A DNA stretch of 64,000 nucleotides from Lampris incognitus (taxonomy: Eukaryota > Chordata > Actinopteri > Lampriformes > Lampridae), in contig NC_079217.1 of assembly GCF_029633865.1 (NCBI RefSeq), forward strand, positions 32,809,090-32,873,089. The letters run 5' to 3'. The notes beneath the pieces are model-generated. The model was not told where the DNA came from. It made no database searches and worked only from the letters and a program-made list of their open reading frames with translations. This document shows positions 12,251-26,000 of this stretch, in pieces. Position numbers and translations under genes: made by a program. Position 1 is the first letter of the stretch; every line of letters begins with the position of its first letter.

Positions 12251-12590
12251 ACAACTCTTGTATCTTGTTTGAAGTGGGATAATGTAATAATCAGGTTCTC
12301 TTCTTTATAAGTGTGATATTCTATTTGTGTGATATAGGATTTGTACAATTTAGTCCTATTTGTGTTTTTTGTTAGCAATAGGGTAATAGCTTAATAATTA
12401 CATTCTTATCTTTATTTGTATTTACTACAATTTGTTTCTATTTGTCATTGTTCTTTTTTATTATGAGCCTTATATTTTATATTCACATAGTTCTAAATGT
12501 TATGATTATTTGTTTGTGTTGTTGCAAATGTCTTAATGAAAATTTACAGTTGGTGCAGCAGAATGGTGGTTGGTGCTTTTTGGCTGAGGT
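12251..12590. other. AT-rich spacer, nothing recognised
   Basis: T-rich sequence between the hAT remnant and a short repeat tail. No coding or structured signal is seen. Confidence 0.5.
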
Positions 12591-12715
12591 TGGGTGGGTA
12601 GGGGTTCGCTTAGGGCGCCATACAAGCTAGTGCCGCCACTGCTCAGCTTTGTCCATTACTATGCTATCCATGTGGCGACCCTTAACGGGAGCAGCGGAAA
12701 GAAGAAGAAGCTATC
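12591..12715 (+). repeat. 3' tail of a dispersed fish retroelement
   Basis: The sequence includes GTGGCGACCCTTAACGGGAG and ends in GAAAGAAGAAGAAG. I recognise this simple-repeat tail as recurrent at the ends of fish retroposons. Only the tail is present. Confidence 0.4.
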
Positions 12716-13221
12716 CATCATGTACACCTGTGTAGTAAACCGATTGAAAATGAACTTCACCCCGATGCCATTTTTGATTTTGTATGCTTAGGTTGTAGGT
12801 TTAGCTTGGACATTATCAATGGCGTCCTCTCTCAGAGATGAGCCGAGCATGTGCCACGCTGTAAATACATACATTATGTATTCATGTCCTTAATGGCTGT
12901 TGCCACATTTTAATACGGAACAGTTTTTGTTTTTTGATTTATTTATTTTTTTGATGTGAGTTTCCTGGTAATATTCACACAACTCACGCTTCCGCATTTC
13001 GCAGGATGTCATGTATGAGTTTGTAGGCGGGTTTCCTTGCTTTGTCCAGCGCAGGCGCTGTAGTCAGCCGGAGTGATTTTAAGAGCACCGCTGTCCTACC
13101 AGTCTAACTTGATCCGAAGAAAAGTAATGATCACAGGATCTCGGGTCATCTGGCGATCTGATTCATCATGACAACAGTTCAGCGTTTGTGAACACGGCGT
13201 GGTTTGCTTTGTGTACCTGAA

Positions 13222-13490
13222 ATGGCAACAATAACATGTATTTGTTCTGCTCTTACGTTTCTTGCGCTTTACGCCTGTGGTGAGTTAGGTCACTGTGTGT
13301 CATGTAGTGCGACTGTCTTGTGTTGACACCGAAGCTGCTGTGTTATGTTACCCTGAGCATTAATGCAACACAAACTAGGATCTAGCCAGGAGACAACAGC
13401 GCAAGTAAGTGCCAAAAAACTGGGTTCAAGTCCGATAGGACATGTCAATAGGCAGTGCACAAAGGCAATGCATAGGGAGCAAAGAAGCGG

Positions 13491-13560
<70 letters not shown>

Positions 13561-15733
13561 ATAAAGTGTGGAGGTGTTAGAGAAAGAGCTGGATCTTTAG
13601 TGTCTTCTTAAAGACGGAGAGGGACTCAGCTGGTCGAATGGAGTTGGGTCACTTGTTCCACCACCGGGGAACTACAGAAGAGAAGAGTCCGGCTAGTGAC
13701 TTAGCGCCCCGTTGTGGTGGACGCGCCAGGCGCCTTTCTTTGGCAGAGCGTAGTGAGCGCGACTGTGTAGACCCGAATGAGGGAGTTCAGGTAGGCGGCA
13801 GCCGTTTTAGTTGCTAGTTTGTAAGCAAGCATTAAGGTTTTGAATTTGATGTGGGCAGCAGCTGCCAGCGGAGGGATATGAACAGCGGAGTGACGTGCCG
13901 TTTTGGGTGGGTTGAAGACCAGACGCGCCGCCACGGTCTGGATCGTTTGCAGAGGTTTGGAAGTGCATGCAGGGAGACCAGCCAGTAAGGAGTTGCAGTA
14001 GTCCATACGTGATATAACAGGAGCCTGTATCACCTGTTTATGTGTTAAATGTCAGTATAGGCTGAGTGTTCACTCCTCCAGGAGTCATACACAACACGTT
14101 TTGATGCAATTATAACTTCAAACTGTCCAATTTTAATTTTCCACTATCTTATATAATTACAATTCTTAAAAGCACGAGGTCAACATCTTAGAAGGTTTAA
14201 AAAAATCTACAATATGTACACTAAACACTCATTTTTAGTATTCTAAATAATGCATATTAGAATTAGGTCTAATTGCATTCTATATGATTTTGGTCCTTTA
14301 AAGTTGTATCAGTTAATAATTTGCATGATTACTACATTTCAACTTAACGAGCCAGTTTTTCAGTGAGCATAAGTACAGTAAGCCATTTTCTCAGATGCAA
14401 AGAGCTTCCTCCTACAGAGAAAGTTTCTGATGGTATATATGACTGCTTTGTTTGTTTGCAGCTGGAGACTTGCGTTTTGCATCCTACTATGATAACTCCA
14501 TGGTGCTGCAGAGGTCTCCAGAGAGAGCCGTGCTGTGGGGCTACGGGCTTGATGGTGCACAGGTCACCGTCTCACTGTCGGGACTGGTTACCCAGAAAAC
14601 CCATCCAGTCACAGTGACAAAAGGTGGGCGCTGCCATTTGTAGACTTATGCTTGCATCTCTAGAGTATTCAGAGTAATATATACCGCCTGTTTTTGAGTG
14701 CCCCCAACATTCAAAACCTCTGAAAAAAACATGTTTTCCTTTTTAATTATGTGCTTGAATTTCATCACACAGGGAAAAAAGAAAGCACTTAGACCTCATT
14801 TCCATACCAGTGCAACACATTTAGGGTGCAGAACCCATAGTTATCAGCCTATATTGATAAGGTTGCATGGATGCCACACCCAGCCTATGAGAGACTAATG
14901 GCGTTTTCACACTGGCCAAAAAACCCACTAACATCTGCCTTTGGTCAATGTAACATTCACCACTTAGCGGGGTTTTTTGGCCAGTGTGAAAGGGGTATAA
15001 GAAGTCTTTTTAAGTGCTGCAATGGACATCTAAGCATATTGCAATTGTTCGTGTGATGTATTTCTAAATTAAACCAAGACCCAGTGGAGCTTAGAGCTGC
15101 TTCCTTACTTTGCATATACTAGTATGACTTTTACCCCCTGCTACAGTGAAAACATGGCGAACTAGTGACACAAAAATTGATCGTCATTCTTAATCTTAAT
15201 TATACAATGGAATGTATAAAATATTAGCAGCAGCTCCTTCATAGTGACAATCAGTTTGGTACAGTGGATTTGTTAAATGTCAGAAGGCTTTGAAATCCTT
15301 GTTTAGTCTGTTTCCACCTCTGTTTGTATTCAAATGTGTAATAAGTGAGAAGTAAAAAAACAGAACTGACCTGGTCACTCAAATGTGTTTGAAGGAGTGC
15401 AAAGTGTTCCTTATATTATTTGCTGCTGGTATACTGTACAGCATATTATAGCTTCTTCAGGTGGGATCCTGATAAGTTATATTCACATATACAGGCATCT
15501 GGAGAGTCACCCTTGACCCCGTTGAAGCTGGGGGTCCCTATAATGTGACAGCTGCCCTTCAGAACATCACAGTCAATCTTACAGATGTGCTGTTTGGAGA
15601 TGTCTGGCTTTGTGGAGGGCAAAGCAACATGGCCTTCGCAATGTCTCAGGTAGGCCGAGGCTAGCAAACAGCTGACATGTGCCAGATCATGTATTCACAA
15701 TGTTTATGTAAATATGCATTTACTATATGAATC

Positions 15734-15805
<72 letters not shown>

Positions 15806-16564
15806 AAATCCAGTGAGCCAAATAAATTCTTTATGAGACAGTACAAGCCTGTTTCATGGCATTAGCAATTTTTGTTTCGTTTCAACTGTATATTAATGGG
15901 AGTGTTTCGCATGGATCGAGGAGTATCAAATCAAGGATAAAGACATTCCTTTCTAGGAGGCTTAACTGTTCATGAGTTTACAACAGTAAAAATTTCTCTT
16001 TTGAGTAAGACTGAAACTGATTTTTTTTATTTTCTCAATAGCTAAACTATCTCTTTAATGTCATTCATTCATTTTGTTATATTGTCATTCATTCATGTCA
16101 TTCATTCTCTTTCATTTATAAGTCATAGCTTACAAATTACAGCAGAAGATATTTTATTTTATTTATTTTGTGCGTTTACTTAAAACAAAGGATTGAAATT
16201 TATTTGAGGGATGATATGTTCCAGTCCATTAGTTAATTATTCGGACTTAGGTAGCATACTATTACCAGACCCTGGAATAAATTTCCTGTTACAGTACAAT
16301 TTAAATCTGGTCTCATTTTGATTTATTTCTATTTAAAATAGAACACATAGATACTTGGTTACATACTGAATAAGAAAAAAATTGGCATGTTGGGGTGTTT
16401 CTTTAACAAAATTTTATATAATCCAGTGAATCAAGTAAATTCTTTATGAGACAGTACAAGCCTGTTTCATGCAATAAGCAATCATCAGCTGTCAATAAAG
16501 CTACTCAAAGTTATCTATAACTTTGTTAAATGAAACACTCAACGGTAGGGAAAGTGCTCAACAA

Positions 16565-16640
<76 letters not shown>

Positions 16641-18455
16641 TACCGTTCAAAAGTTTGGGATCACATTGAAATGTCCATATTTTTGAAGGAAAAGCACTGT
16701 ACTGTTCAATGAAGATAACTTTAAACTAGTCTTCACTTTAAAGAAATACACTCTATACATTGCTAATGTGGTAAATGACTATTCTAGCTGCAAATGTCTG
16801 GTTTTTGGTGCAATATCTACATAGCTGTATAGAGGCCCATTTCAAGCAACTATCACTCCAGTGTTCTAATGGTACAATGTGTTTGCTCATTGGCTCAGAA
16901 GGCTAATTGATGATTAGAAAACCCTTGTGCAATCATGTTCACACATCTGAAAACAGTTTAGCTCGTTACAGAAGCTACAAAACTGACCTTCTTTTGAGCA
17001 GATTGAGTTTCTGGAGCATCACATTTGTGGGGTCAATTAAATGCTCAAAATGGCCAGAAAAAGAGAACTTTCATCTGAAACTCGACAGTCTATTCTTGTT
17101 CTTAGAAATGAAGGCTATTCCATGCGAGAAATTGCTAAGAAATTGAAGATTTCCTACACCGGTGTGTACTACTCCCTTCAGAGGACAGCACAAACAGGCT
17201 CTAACCAGAGTAGAAAAAGAAGTGGGAGGCCGCGTTGCACAACTGAGCAAGAAGATAAGTACATTAGAGTCTCTAGTTTGAGAAACAGACGCCTCACAGG
17301 TCCCCAACTGGCATCTTCATTAAATAGTACCCGCAAAACACCAGTGTCAACATCTACAGTGAAGAGGCGGCTGCGGGATTCTGGGCTTCAGGGCAGAGTG
17401 GCAAAGAAAAAGCCATATCTGAGACTGACCAATAAAAGAAAAAGATTAAGATGGGCAAAAGAACACAGACATTGGACAGAGGAAGACTGGAAAAAAGTGT
17501 TGTGGACGGATGAATCCAAGTTTGAGGTGTTTGGATCACAAAGAAGAACGTTTGTGAGACGCAGAACAAATGAAAAGATGCTGGAAGAATGCCTGACGCC
17601 ATCTGTTAAGCATGGTGGAGGTAATGTGATGGTCTGGGGTTGCTTTGGTGCTGGTAAGGTGGGAGATTTGTACAGGGTAAAAGGGATTCTGAATAAGGAA
17701 GGCTATCACTCCATTTTGCAACGCCATGCCATACCCAGTGGACAGCGCTTGATTGGAGCCAATTTCATCCTACAACAGGACAATGACCCTAAACACACCT
17801 CCAAATTGTGCAAGAACTATTTAGAGCAGAAGCAGGCAGCTGGTATTCTATCGGTAATGGAGTGGCCAGCGCAGTCACCAGATCTGAACCCCATTGAGCT
17901 GTTGTGGGAGCAGCTTGACCGTATGGTACGCAAGAAGTGCCCATCCAACCAATCCAACTTGTGGGAGCTGCTTCTGGAAGCGTGGGGTGCAATTTCTCCA
18001 GATTACCTCAACAAATTAACAGCTAGAATGCCAAAGGTCTGCAATGCTGTAATTGCTGCAAATGGAGGATTCTTTGACGAAAGCAAAGTTTGATGTAAAA
18101 AAAATCTTATTTCAAATACAAATCATTATTTCTAACCTTGTCAATGTCTTGACTCTATTTTCTATTCATTTCACAACATATGGTGGTGAATAAGTGTGAC
18201 TTTTCATGGAAAACACAAAATTGTTTGGGTGATCCCAAACTTTTGAACGGTAGTGTATATATATATATATATATATATAGCTTTTTTTTCCGGAAACCAT
18301 CAATGGTGTTGATAGAAGTGCTCAACTAATGAGGAGCGGAATATCAATACAGATGCAGGAAAAAAAACAAAACAAACTTTTAATACATAGCAGTACAAGC
18401 TTGCTTTGTGCGTTGCACACTGCTATGTATGATTTTTTTTTTTTTGCTGCATCTG

Positions 18456-18526
<71 letters not shown>

Positions 18527-18721
18527 TTATTTATTTTTCCGGAAACCATTAATGGTGTCGATAAAAGTGCTGAAAAAATGAAGAGCGGAATATTAACATA
18601 GATATGGGGGGGACTTTGTTGCAGCTAGAAAAGCGATTTATAAAATGCAACTTGATTGATTGATTGAATTTGATTTAATTTAAGTAAAGTTTTTTCCTAC
18701 ATCTATCTATATACGTATATA

Positions 18722-18794
<73 letters not shown>

Positions 18795-19283
18795 AATGCA
18801 CATAATAGATTTTCAATGCCTCAGAGGAACTGGACCTTGCAGCTAAGTATCCCCAAGTGCGGATTTTTATGGCAGGTTTGGACTTAAATGAAACTGAGCT
18901 GACAGACTTGTCTCAGGTGGAACTATCTTGGTCTATACCTACCCCAAGTAAGGGCATACTTCATTTCATATTTAATTCATAATTATATAATAATTCAATA
19001 TATATTTTTTTAATTCTGTGGTGTTCAATGGGCTTTGCTTCTTTGATTTGTAGCACTGAACACTATTTGAACCAGTTATTATTGAATAGAATTACCAACT
19101 GTTCATGTTCTAATTCAACCTACTCTCTTCTTTTACATTAAAACTACTGTTGTTATGCAAATATACCATTCTTAACCATCACTTCTACATTTTCTAAAGC
19201 ATTTACAATTGAGTTTTTACAAACAGTCGAGTACTCTAATCACCTCATATGTCCGACTCAACATATTACCATGTATCTGCTGA

Positions 19284-19344
<61 letters not shown>

Positions 19345-21702
19345 CGGGATGATAATTTCAGTGAATCTGGCCAACTTTTCAGCAGTGTGCTGGCTTTTTG
19401 GCCGCTACATGTATGAGAAGCTGAGGTACCCCATTGGCCTAGTGCAGTCCTGTTGGGGGGGGACCCCAATAGAAGCCTGGTCATCTTTAAGAGCCCTCTG
19501 TCAATGTGGCCTAGAGGAGACTGAAGACAGGTCAGGGGACAGAAATATGTAACTTTGACAAACCTGTGTACTTGTACTGTATCATATAGGCCTAGTATTT
19601 GTTTTTGCAACTCAAACATCTAATTGCATAATAAGATTTCCATATTTACTGAGCCTGGATGCTTTGCACTAATCTCCCTGTTTAATCTTTGAAGCAATGA
19701 TCCCAGTCCTAAAGACAGAAATTCTGTCCTCTGGAATGCAATGATTCATCCACTCGTCAACATGACGCTGAAAGGGGCCATCTGGTACCAAGGTACTGTC
19801 ATACTATGGCTTACATATTGACAGGGATGGGTAGAGTACTGAAAATCTGTACTCAAATAAAAGTACAATTACTTCCATAAAAAAATGACTCAAGTAAAAG
19901 TGAAAATTACCATTTGAGAAACCTACTCAAGTAAAGGTAAAAAAGTACCAGGTCAATAAATTACTCAAAGTACAAGTTACTTTTCATTCATGTTTTTTTA
20001 GGGTGTGCGGGCCATTAACGTGTGCTTTTCACAGAGGATCGCCCGGTTTAATGGCCACAGCTATTACAGCAGATCACTGGTTTGATTGTCATGCCACTGT
20101 CCCAGTTTAGATGGTTTGTACTGTGTCTGTTTAGAAGGTTGGGGTAAACTGCTTAGCTGAGACTGCCGAAGTCACTTAGATGAGTGATGAAACGTTTCTT
20201 AAAATAAACAGTGTCCAGATGAACTGATTCAACTCTTGTGATTTCCTCACCTGGATTATTGAGCATGCATAAAGACATGTTAATGTCATTATCATAACAT
20301 CAAAGATTAACGTGACACACGAAAACGTTAACATAGCTAACGTTAGCTGGCTAACTACATTCTCACAATATGTGCAACTTCGATGTGCTTGCGAGGTTAG
20401 AAGAGGAGTTTTTAAAAGCAGAGATCTCTGTGTTTTTCGGGAGGCATAGCAAGCACTTCATCATGTAACTGTTGCTTTTTTGAGATTTTGGTATGAAAAG
20501 TGTGGCCAGATGTGGCCAGGGATTGTCTCTGGAAACTGCCTCTTGTCACGGTTGCTCCGTCATCGTCAGGTGGTGCTTGTTTGGCAACTTGGCATCTGCA
20601 GTACAGGTGCTCTTCCCCGACACCCAATCCCCGCATTTTGAGCAGACTACTTGTAACGAAGGTACAGATATAAATGGCAAATGTAGTGAAGTAAAATGTC
20701 GATTATTCACCTGTACTCGCCTGTGACATTCGACTTCCCTGACACTATCTGGTATGAAACCATCTCTACTAGATTTGAAATATTTCTCAAATCATGTTTG
20801 ACCTTGCATCAATAACCAAAATAAGTTTTGCAGTGGCTTTTCGTCGCTGGTATGATCAGGGCGTCTCAAAAGAGTTCTGCAGTTGGATTTGCTCATGCAG
20901 ATAGGATTCTTTGTTAGGTTTGGGTGTTTTAATGGTTTGATTTCCGTAGTATACTGTCCAGCAGAGCAAATCAAAATTTGTGTAATTTCTTTTCCCTCAA
21001 AGCAAAACATTTCTGTAACCCTTTACATCTTCATTACCATGGTTCCCATAGATCATTTATCATTTGGACCATTTTCTGTCTTAAATGAAAAGTGCTTTTG
21101 ACAAATACTAGAGAACTCCTGTCTGTGTCATGGGAGCTATTTACTTATCTTCCCTAATGTGCCAAAGCAATGAGAAATAAAAAACAATCCCTACCAAATC
21201 AAAAAAAGGAGACAAGACGGTTTTAAAGAAAACTAGCAATCAAATTAGCCTTTATTATCCCACGCAGAGAGGTGATGTTTTTGTGTTGTTTTGTTCTAGT
21301 GAGGAGATTTAAGATCTGGGAGAGGTATTGAATTTCGAAATGCAGAATATATATGAGCTGCTGAAATAGGGCCCTGTGATGGGCTGGCAGTTTGTCCAGG
21401 GTATCTCCCCGCCTGCCACCCAATGACTGCTGGGATAGGCTCCAGCATCCCCGTAACCCCAATTTGGATAAGCGGCTTGGATAATGGATGGATGGATGGA
21501 TGTCTGTTAACTACTATACAGAAAAACAGCTGCAGCAAATATGACATTTTCAGAAAAGGTGAACAAAGCTCCCTAAATATCCAGCCATTATCTTAACTGC
21601 TTATCCTGCTCTCAGGGTCACGGGGATGCTGAAGCCTATTCCAGCAGTCATTGGGCGGCAGGTGGGGAGACACCCTGGACAGGCCACCAGGCCATCACAG
21701 GG

Positions 21703-21785
<83 letters not shown>

Positions 21786-24700
21786 ATTCATACCTATGGA
21801 CAATTTAGTATGGCCAATTCACCAGACTTGCATGTCTTTGGACTGTGGGAGGAAACCAGAGCCCCTGGAGGAAACCCACACAGACATGGGGAGAACATGC
21901 AAACTCCACACAGAGGACAACCCGGGATGACCCACCAAGGTTGGACTACCCTGGGGCTCGAACCCAGGCCCTTCTTGCTGTGAGGCAACCGCGCTAACCA
22001 GTGCGTCACCGTGCTGCCTAAATAATCCGATTGATTTTGTTTTTTTTGTTAATTGGGTCAAGATCACAAGAAAGGTCAAAATCAACTGAAAGTTTCTGGC
22101 TGTAACTTTGTCAGGAATTGTCTTTATGCATGCTCAATAATCCAGGTAAGAAAATCAAAGAAGGTTGAATCAGTTCATCTGGATACAGCGTTTATTGAGC
22201 GATATGTTTCATTATCATTTAATTTCACTTAGCTGAGTGATGAAATGTATCTGTCAATAAACTATGTATCCAAATGAACTGATTCAACCTTCTTTGATTT
22301 CTCAGGAATTGTTTTTACTTCAGCTTGAGTGAGTGCCTTGGTTTGAAGGTCGGTGGTGGTCACACTCCCAGGGGTCTAGGGATGGGCTCTGTGATTGCTT
22401 TTTGACTCTTAATACTTGGTCAACTTAGTATTAAATCGGCCTGTCTCATGAAGCCTGCAGCTATTGAAAATTTTATTTTTATCAATCAAATGTCATCTAA
22501 TTACAGATAAAAGTGTGTAATTGAAAAACAAATCATGTAAATTTTTTCATAGTAAACTCATTTTAGTCCTCTAGATCAGTTGTTCTCAACCTTTTTGGGG
22601 TCCTGGACCCCCTGCGTATTTTTGATCTACCCTGAGGACCCCTCCACCTGATCTTGGGGGAGGGGGGTTGCAATTTGATAGAAACAGTAGAAACTGCATT
22701 TTAAATTGCATTATAGCATTTATTCACTCTTTGGGGCAAAAATAAGAGCTTTCAGTTGTAACTTAGATATAGTTAACAAACAATTCTTATGCAGTAACTT
22801 TCAGATATATGTAACAAAACAGAATATGTATTCAGTAACTTTCATATATATGTAACAACAGAATTTTTATGCAGTAACTTTTAACAATGCAAACGGGAGC
22901 AAGATCTGTTATTAAAATACAATAAATTACACGTGTGAAACAGATGTAATTAGAGAAAAAAGTCCTGTTACCCTTTATAGTTTAGGTAGATAAAGGTCTC
23001 AGTCACATTTGAGTAAAATAATCCTATTTCTATAAATGTCATAGGATCTTTTTTTTAAATATATTTTATTTTCACGGACCCCTTGCAATCACACCACGGA
23101 CCACTAGGGGTCCGCGGACCCCCGGTTGAGAAACACTGCTCTAGATCACAGTAAGCTTGTTTTAGTCCTCAAGCTTTGATAAATTCCCCTCACAGAAGAG
23201 CACTGCTATGTGTTTCCTAAGGTGAACAAAATGCAGACTATCATCAGGACAAGTATGCCTGTTCCTTCCCTGCCATGATTGATGACTGGAGGCTTATTTT
23301 CCATCAGGGCACAGGGGGACAGACAGCCTTAGACTTTCCCTTTGGATTTGTCCAGGTGCGTCAGTATGCTTATTATTATTACTAATAATGATAATAATCA
23401 GAACAACTGGAGATGCTAATACAAAAATATATCGCAACCAAGCTGCAGAGAAGCTTTTGGGAGTAAACAGAATGCACATGAAGAAATAAGAAATAGTCAT
23501 CCTGACTTGCCTGTGCCTAAAACCCACTTAATAAATTTGCATTTCAAATTTAACTTCATCTCTGAAGCACAGCAGCACCCCACTTCACACACTTTCAGGG
23601 CAAGGGGAGATGCAGCAGTCACTCCACACAGATTTGGGCGTAAAACTGGAATTTGTGTTAACTCTATTACTAGGGATGTTAAATGTTAAATATTTGCAGA
23701 GTCTAAGTATAAAACGGAAGAGAAATACCATCCCTGCAGCCTGTAGTTAAACATTTCATGGCTTACTCTGAAAGTCGCCATTAACTTAGACTTTGGCATG
23801 AACCATTCCCACCACAGTGAATGAGTTGCTGTATTTACAAATAGCCTACAATTGCAGCCCAAAAAGTTCCTGTTTCTGATGCCTTCAGGTCATTAAGATA
23901 AGCCCTTCAATGCTGATTTGATATTGTTTTGTTTGTGCATTGGTTCTGTTGACAACAGACTTGTCATCTCCTCACCCACTCGCTTTCTAAGCATGCACAA
24001 AAATTAGGTCTAATCTTTGTTCCAGAGGAATCAGAAATGAAGTATATGATGATAAGCATAAAGATAGTGTTTAAGATCCAGACTGCATACCAGGGCATGC
24101 AGATTTCAGTGTGCAAAGCTGGTGACACTTAAACTTACTGGCTTCTTTATTACAACACATGTCTGTTAACACACAGCCCTTTCCTCCAGACCACAAATCA
24201 CATGACTGTGAATCACTTTATTAAAGCATGCAAGGTCAAGAGGCTCAGTGACCGTTTGACTAAATGTTGGGATGGGCAAAACTAAAGGTCTTATACCCTT
24301 TTTACACCAAGGACCTGTGTTCAAGTCAGGTATTGCATGACATCACATTAGTGTGAGCTGTAAAAGTCAGTGAAGTCAGCCAGTCAGTCGCTCAAGCCAC
24401 GTCAAGCCTTTTTCACTGAGTAACCTGCATTAAACATGTGGGTCCCCTACAGATGATGAAAGATGTACATTATTAATCCCCGTGGAAAAATTCCTCATCT
24501 GCATTTAACCCATCCCAACACACACTGGAAGCAGCTGTGTAGCTATAGGAGCAGTGGGCAGCCACCATACAGCACCCGCAGACCAACTCCTCTTCTTCTT
24601 TCCATTGCCTTGGTCAGGGGCACAGAGACGAGTATTAACCCTAACATGCATGTCTTTTTGATGGTGGGAGGAAACCGAAGCACCCGACGGAAAACCAGGC

Positions 24701-25959
24701 AGACATGGGGAAAGCATGCAAACCCCACACAGAAAGGACCTGGGATGGCCTGGGGTTTGAACCCAGGACCTTCTTGCTGTGAGGCAACAGTGCTAACCAC
24801 TGGGCCACCATGCCACCCTGTTACCCAGCAACAGAAGTTGCTTTACACATTTCCATTGGCTAATTAGTGTGTTAACTCTTTTTTGACAAAAGCAAAAACT
24901 GCCTCAAGTGAGCCTATAAACTTTATTGTGATATCTGTTTTGTTTGGTTTTTTTTTGTCACAATTCAGTGTTTATATTCAGCCTTTATCAATTTGAAATA
25001 TAAAATTTTGCAAAAGCTGGCTTGATGGAAACCCCACAACAGACAGACAGAACCAGCACTAACAATTGTCAGTAGTACTGTCAATGCTGGTTCATCCAAC
25101 AGAGCCACTATTAATGTTATTATCTACAGCTGTGTTTATCCTGCTATGCTACCAAAACTGTGCTATGCTACTGAGTACCAAAACCAGCCTGCCATGTTTA
25201 CACGTTACATGGTTTTTAACCTGTAGATGTCAGGCAAACTCACTAAAAGGCTCTAGGGATTAGTTTAAAAAGCAGAATATGATTTGCGTCATGGTTAGTG
25301 CTCAGGTTTCAGTGATATGTTCAAGACTGATATTGAACGGATAGATAAAAAATAAAATTATATTTAATAAGGTTCTTTTTTCTTTTTTTCTTTTGCAGCA
25401 TTGCTAAAGAAGTGGTATTCTAGTTACTTGTCAAATAGACACAGGGTATCTCACTTTAGGGCATAGACAATTCACAGATCAGTTTATTTTAACTTCATAT
25501 GTGCATTTATTTATGTGATGCACCCTGTGATGGCCTGGCGGCCTGTCCAGGGTGTATCCCCACCTGCCACCCAATGACTGCTGGGATAGGCTCAAGCATC
25601 TCGCGACCCCGATTGGGATAAGTGGCATGGATAATAGGTGGCTGGATGGATGTGCATTTAAAAATGACCCTTTCAGACCAGGATGAATTTATATGGTGTC
25701 TGCAAAACTAAAAATGTATATGAGCACCTTTGGTAAATGTAAGAGATTGTTATTGAAACAGAATATTAAAATAAACTACTGCTTACTGTTTATTTAGCAA
25801 TGCCCTTTATAAAAGGACATATTAACCTTACAATAGACCTCTTTATTTTCTAAAATATATATCAACATTTGAAAAAGAAATGGTTCAATTCATTATTTGA
25901 GTTACTGGTGATGAACGTTTGGGAAAAAAGAATCTGTATCGTATCTTTATAGTGTCTGG

Positions 25960-26000
<41 letters not shown>

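Noticed and set aside
21702-25000. Regularly spaced repeats suggestive of a CRISPR array
   Set aside because: These are dinucleotide arrays and dispersed eukaryotic repeats, with no unique spacers of constant length.
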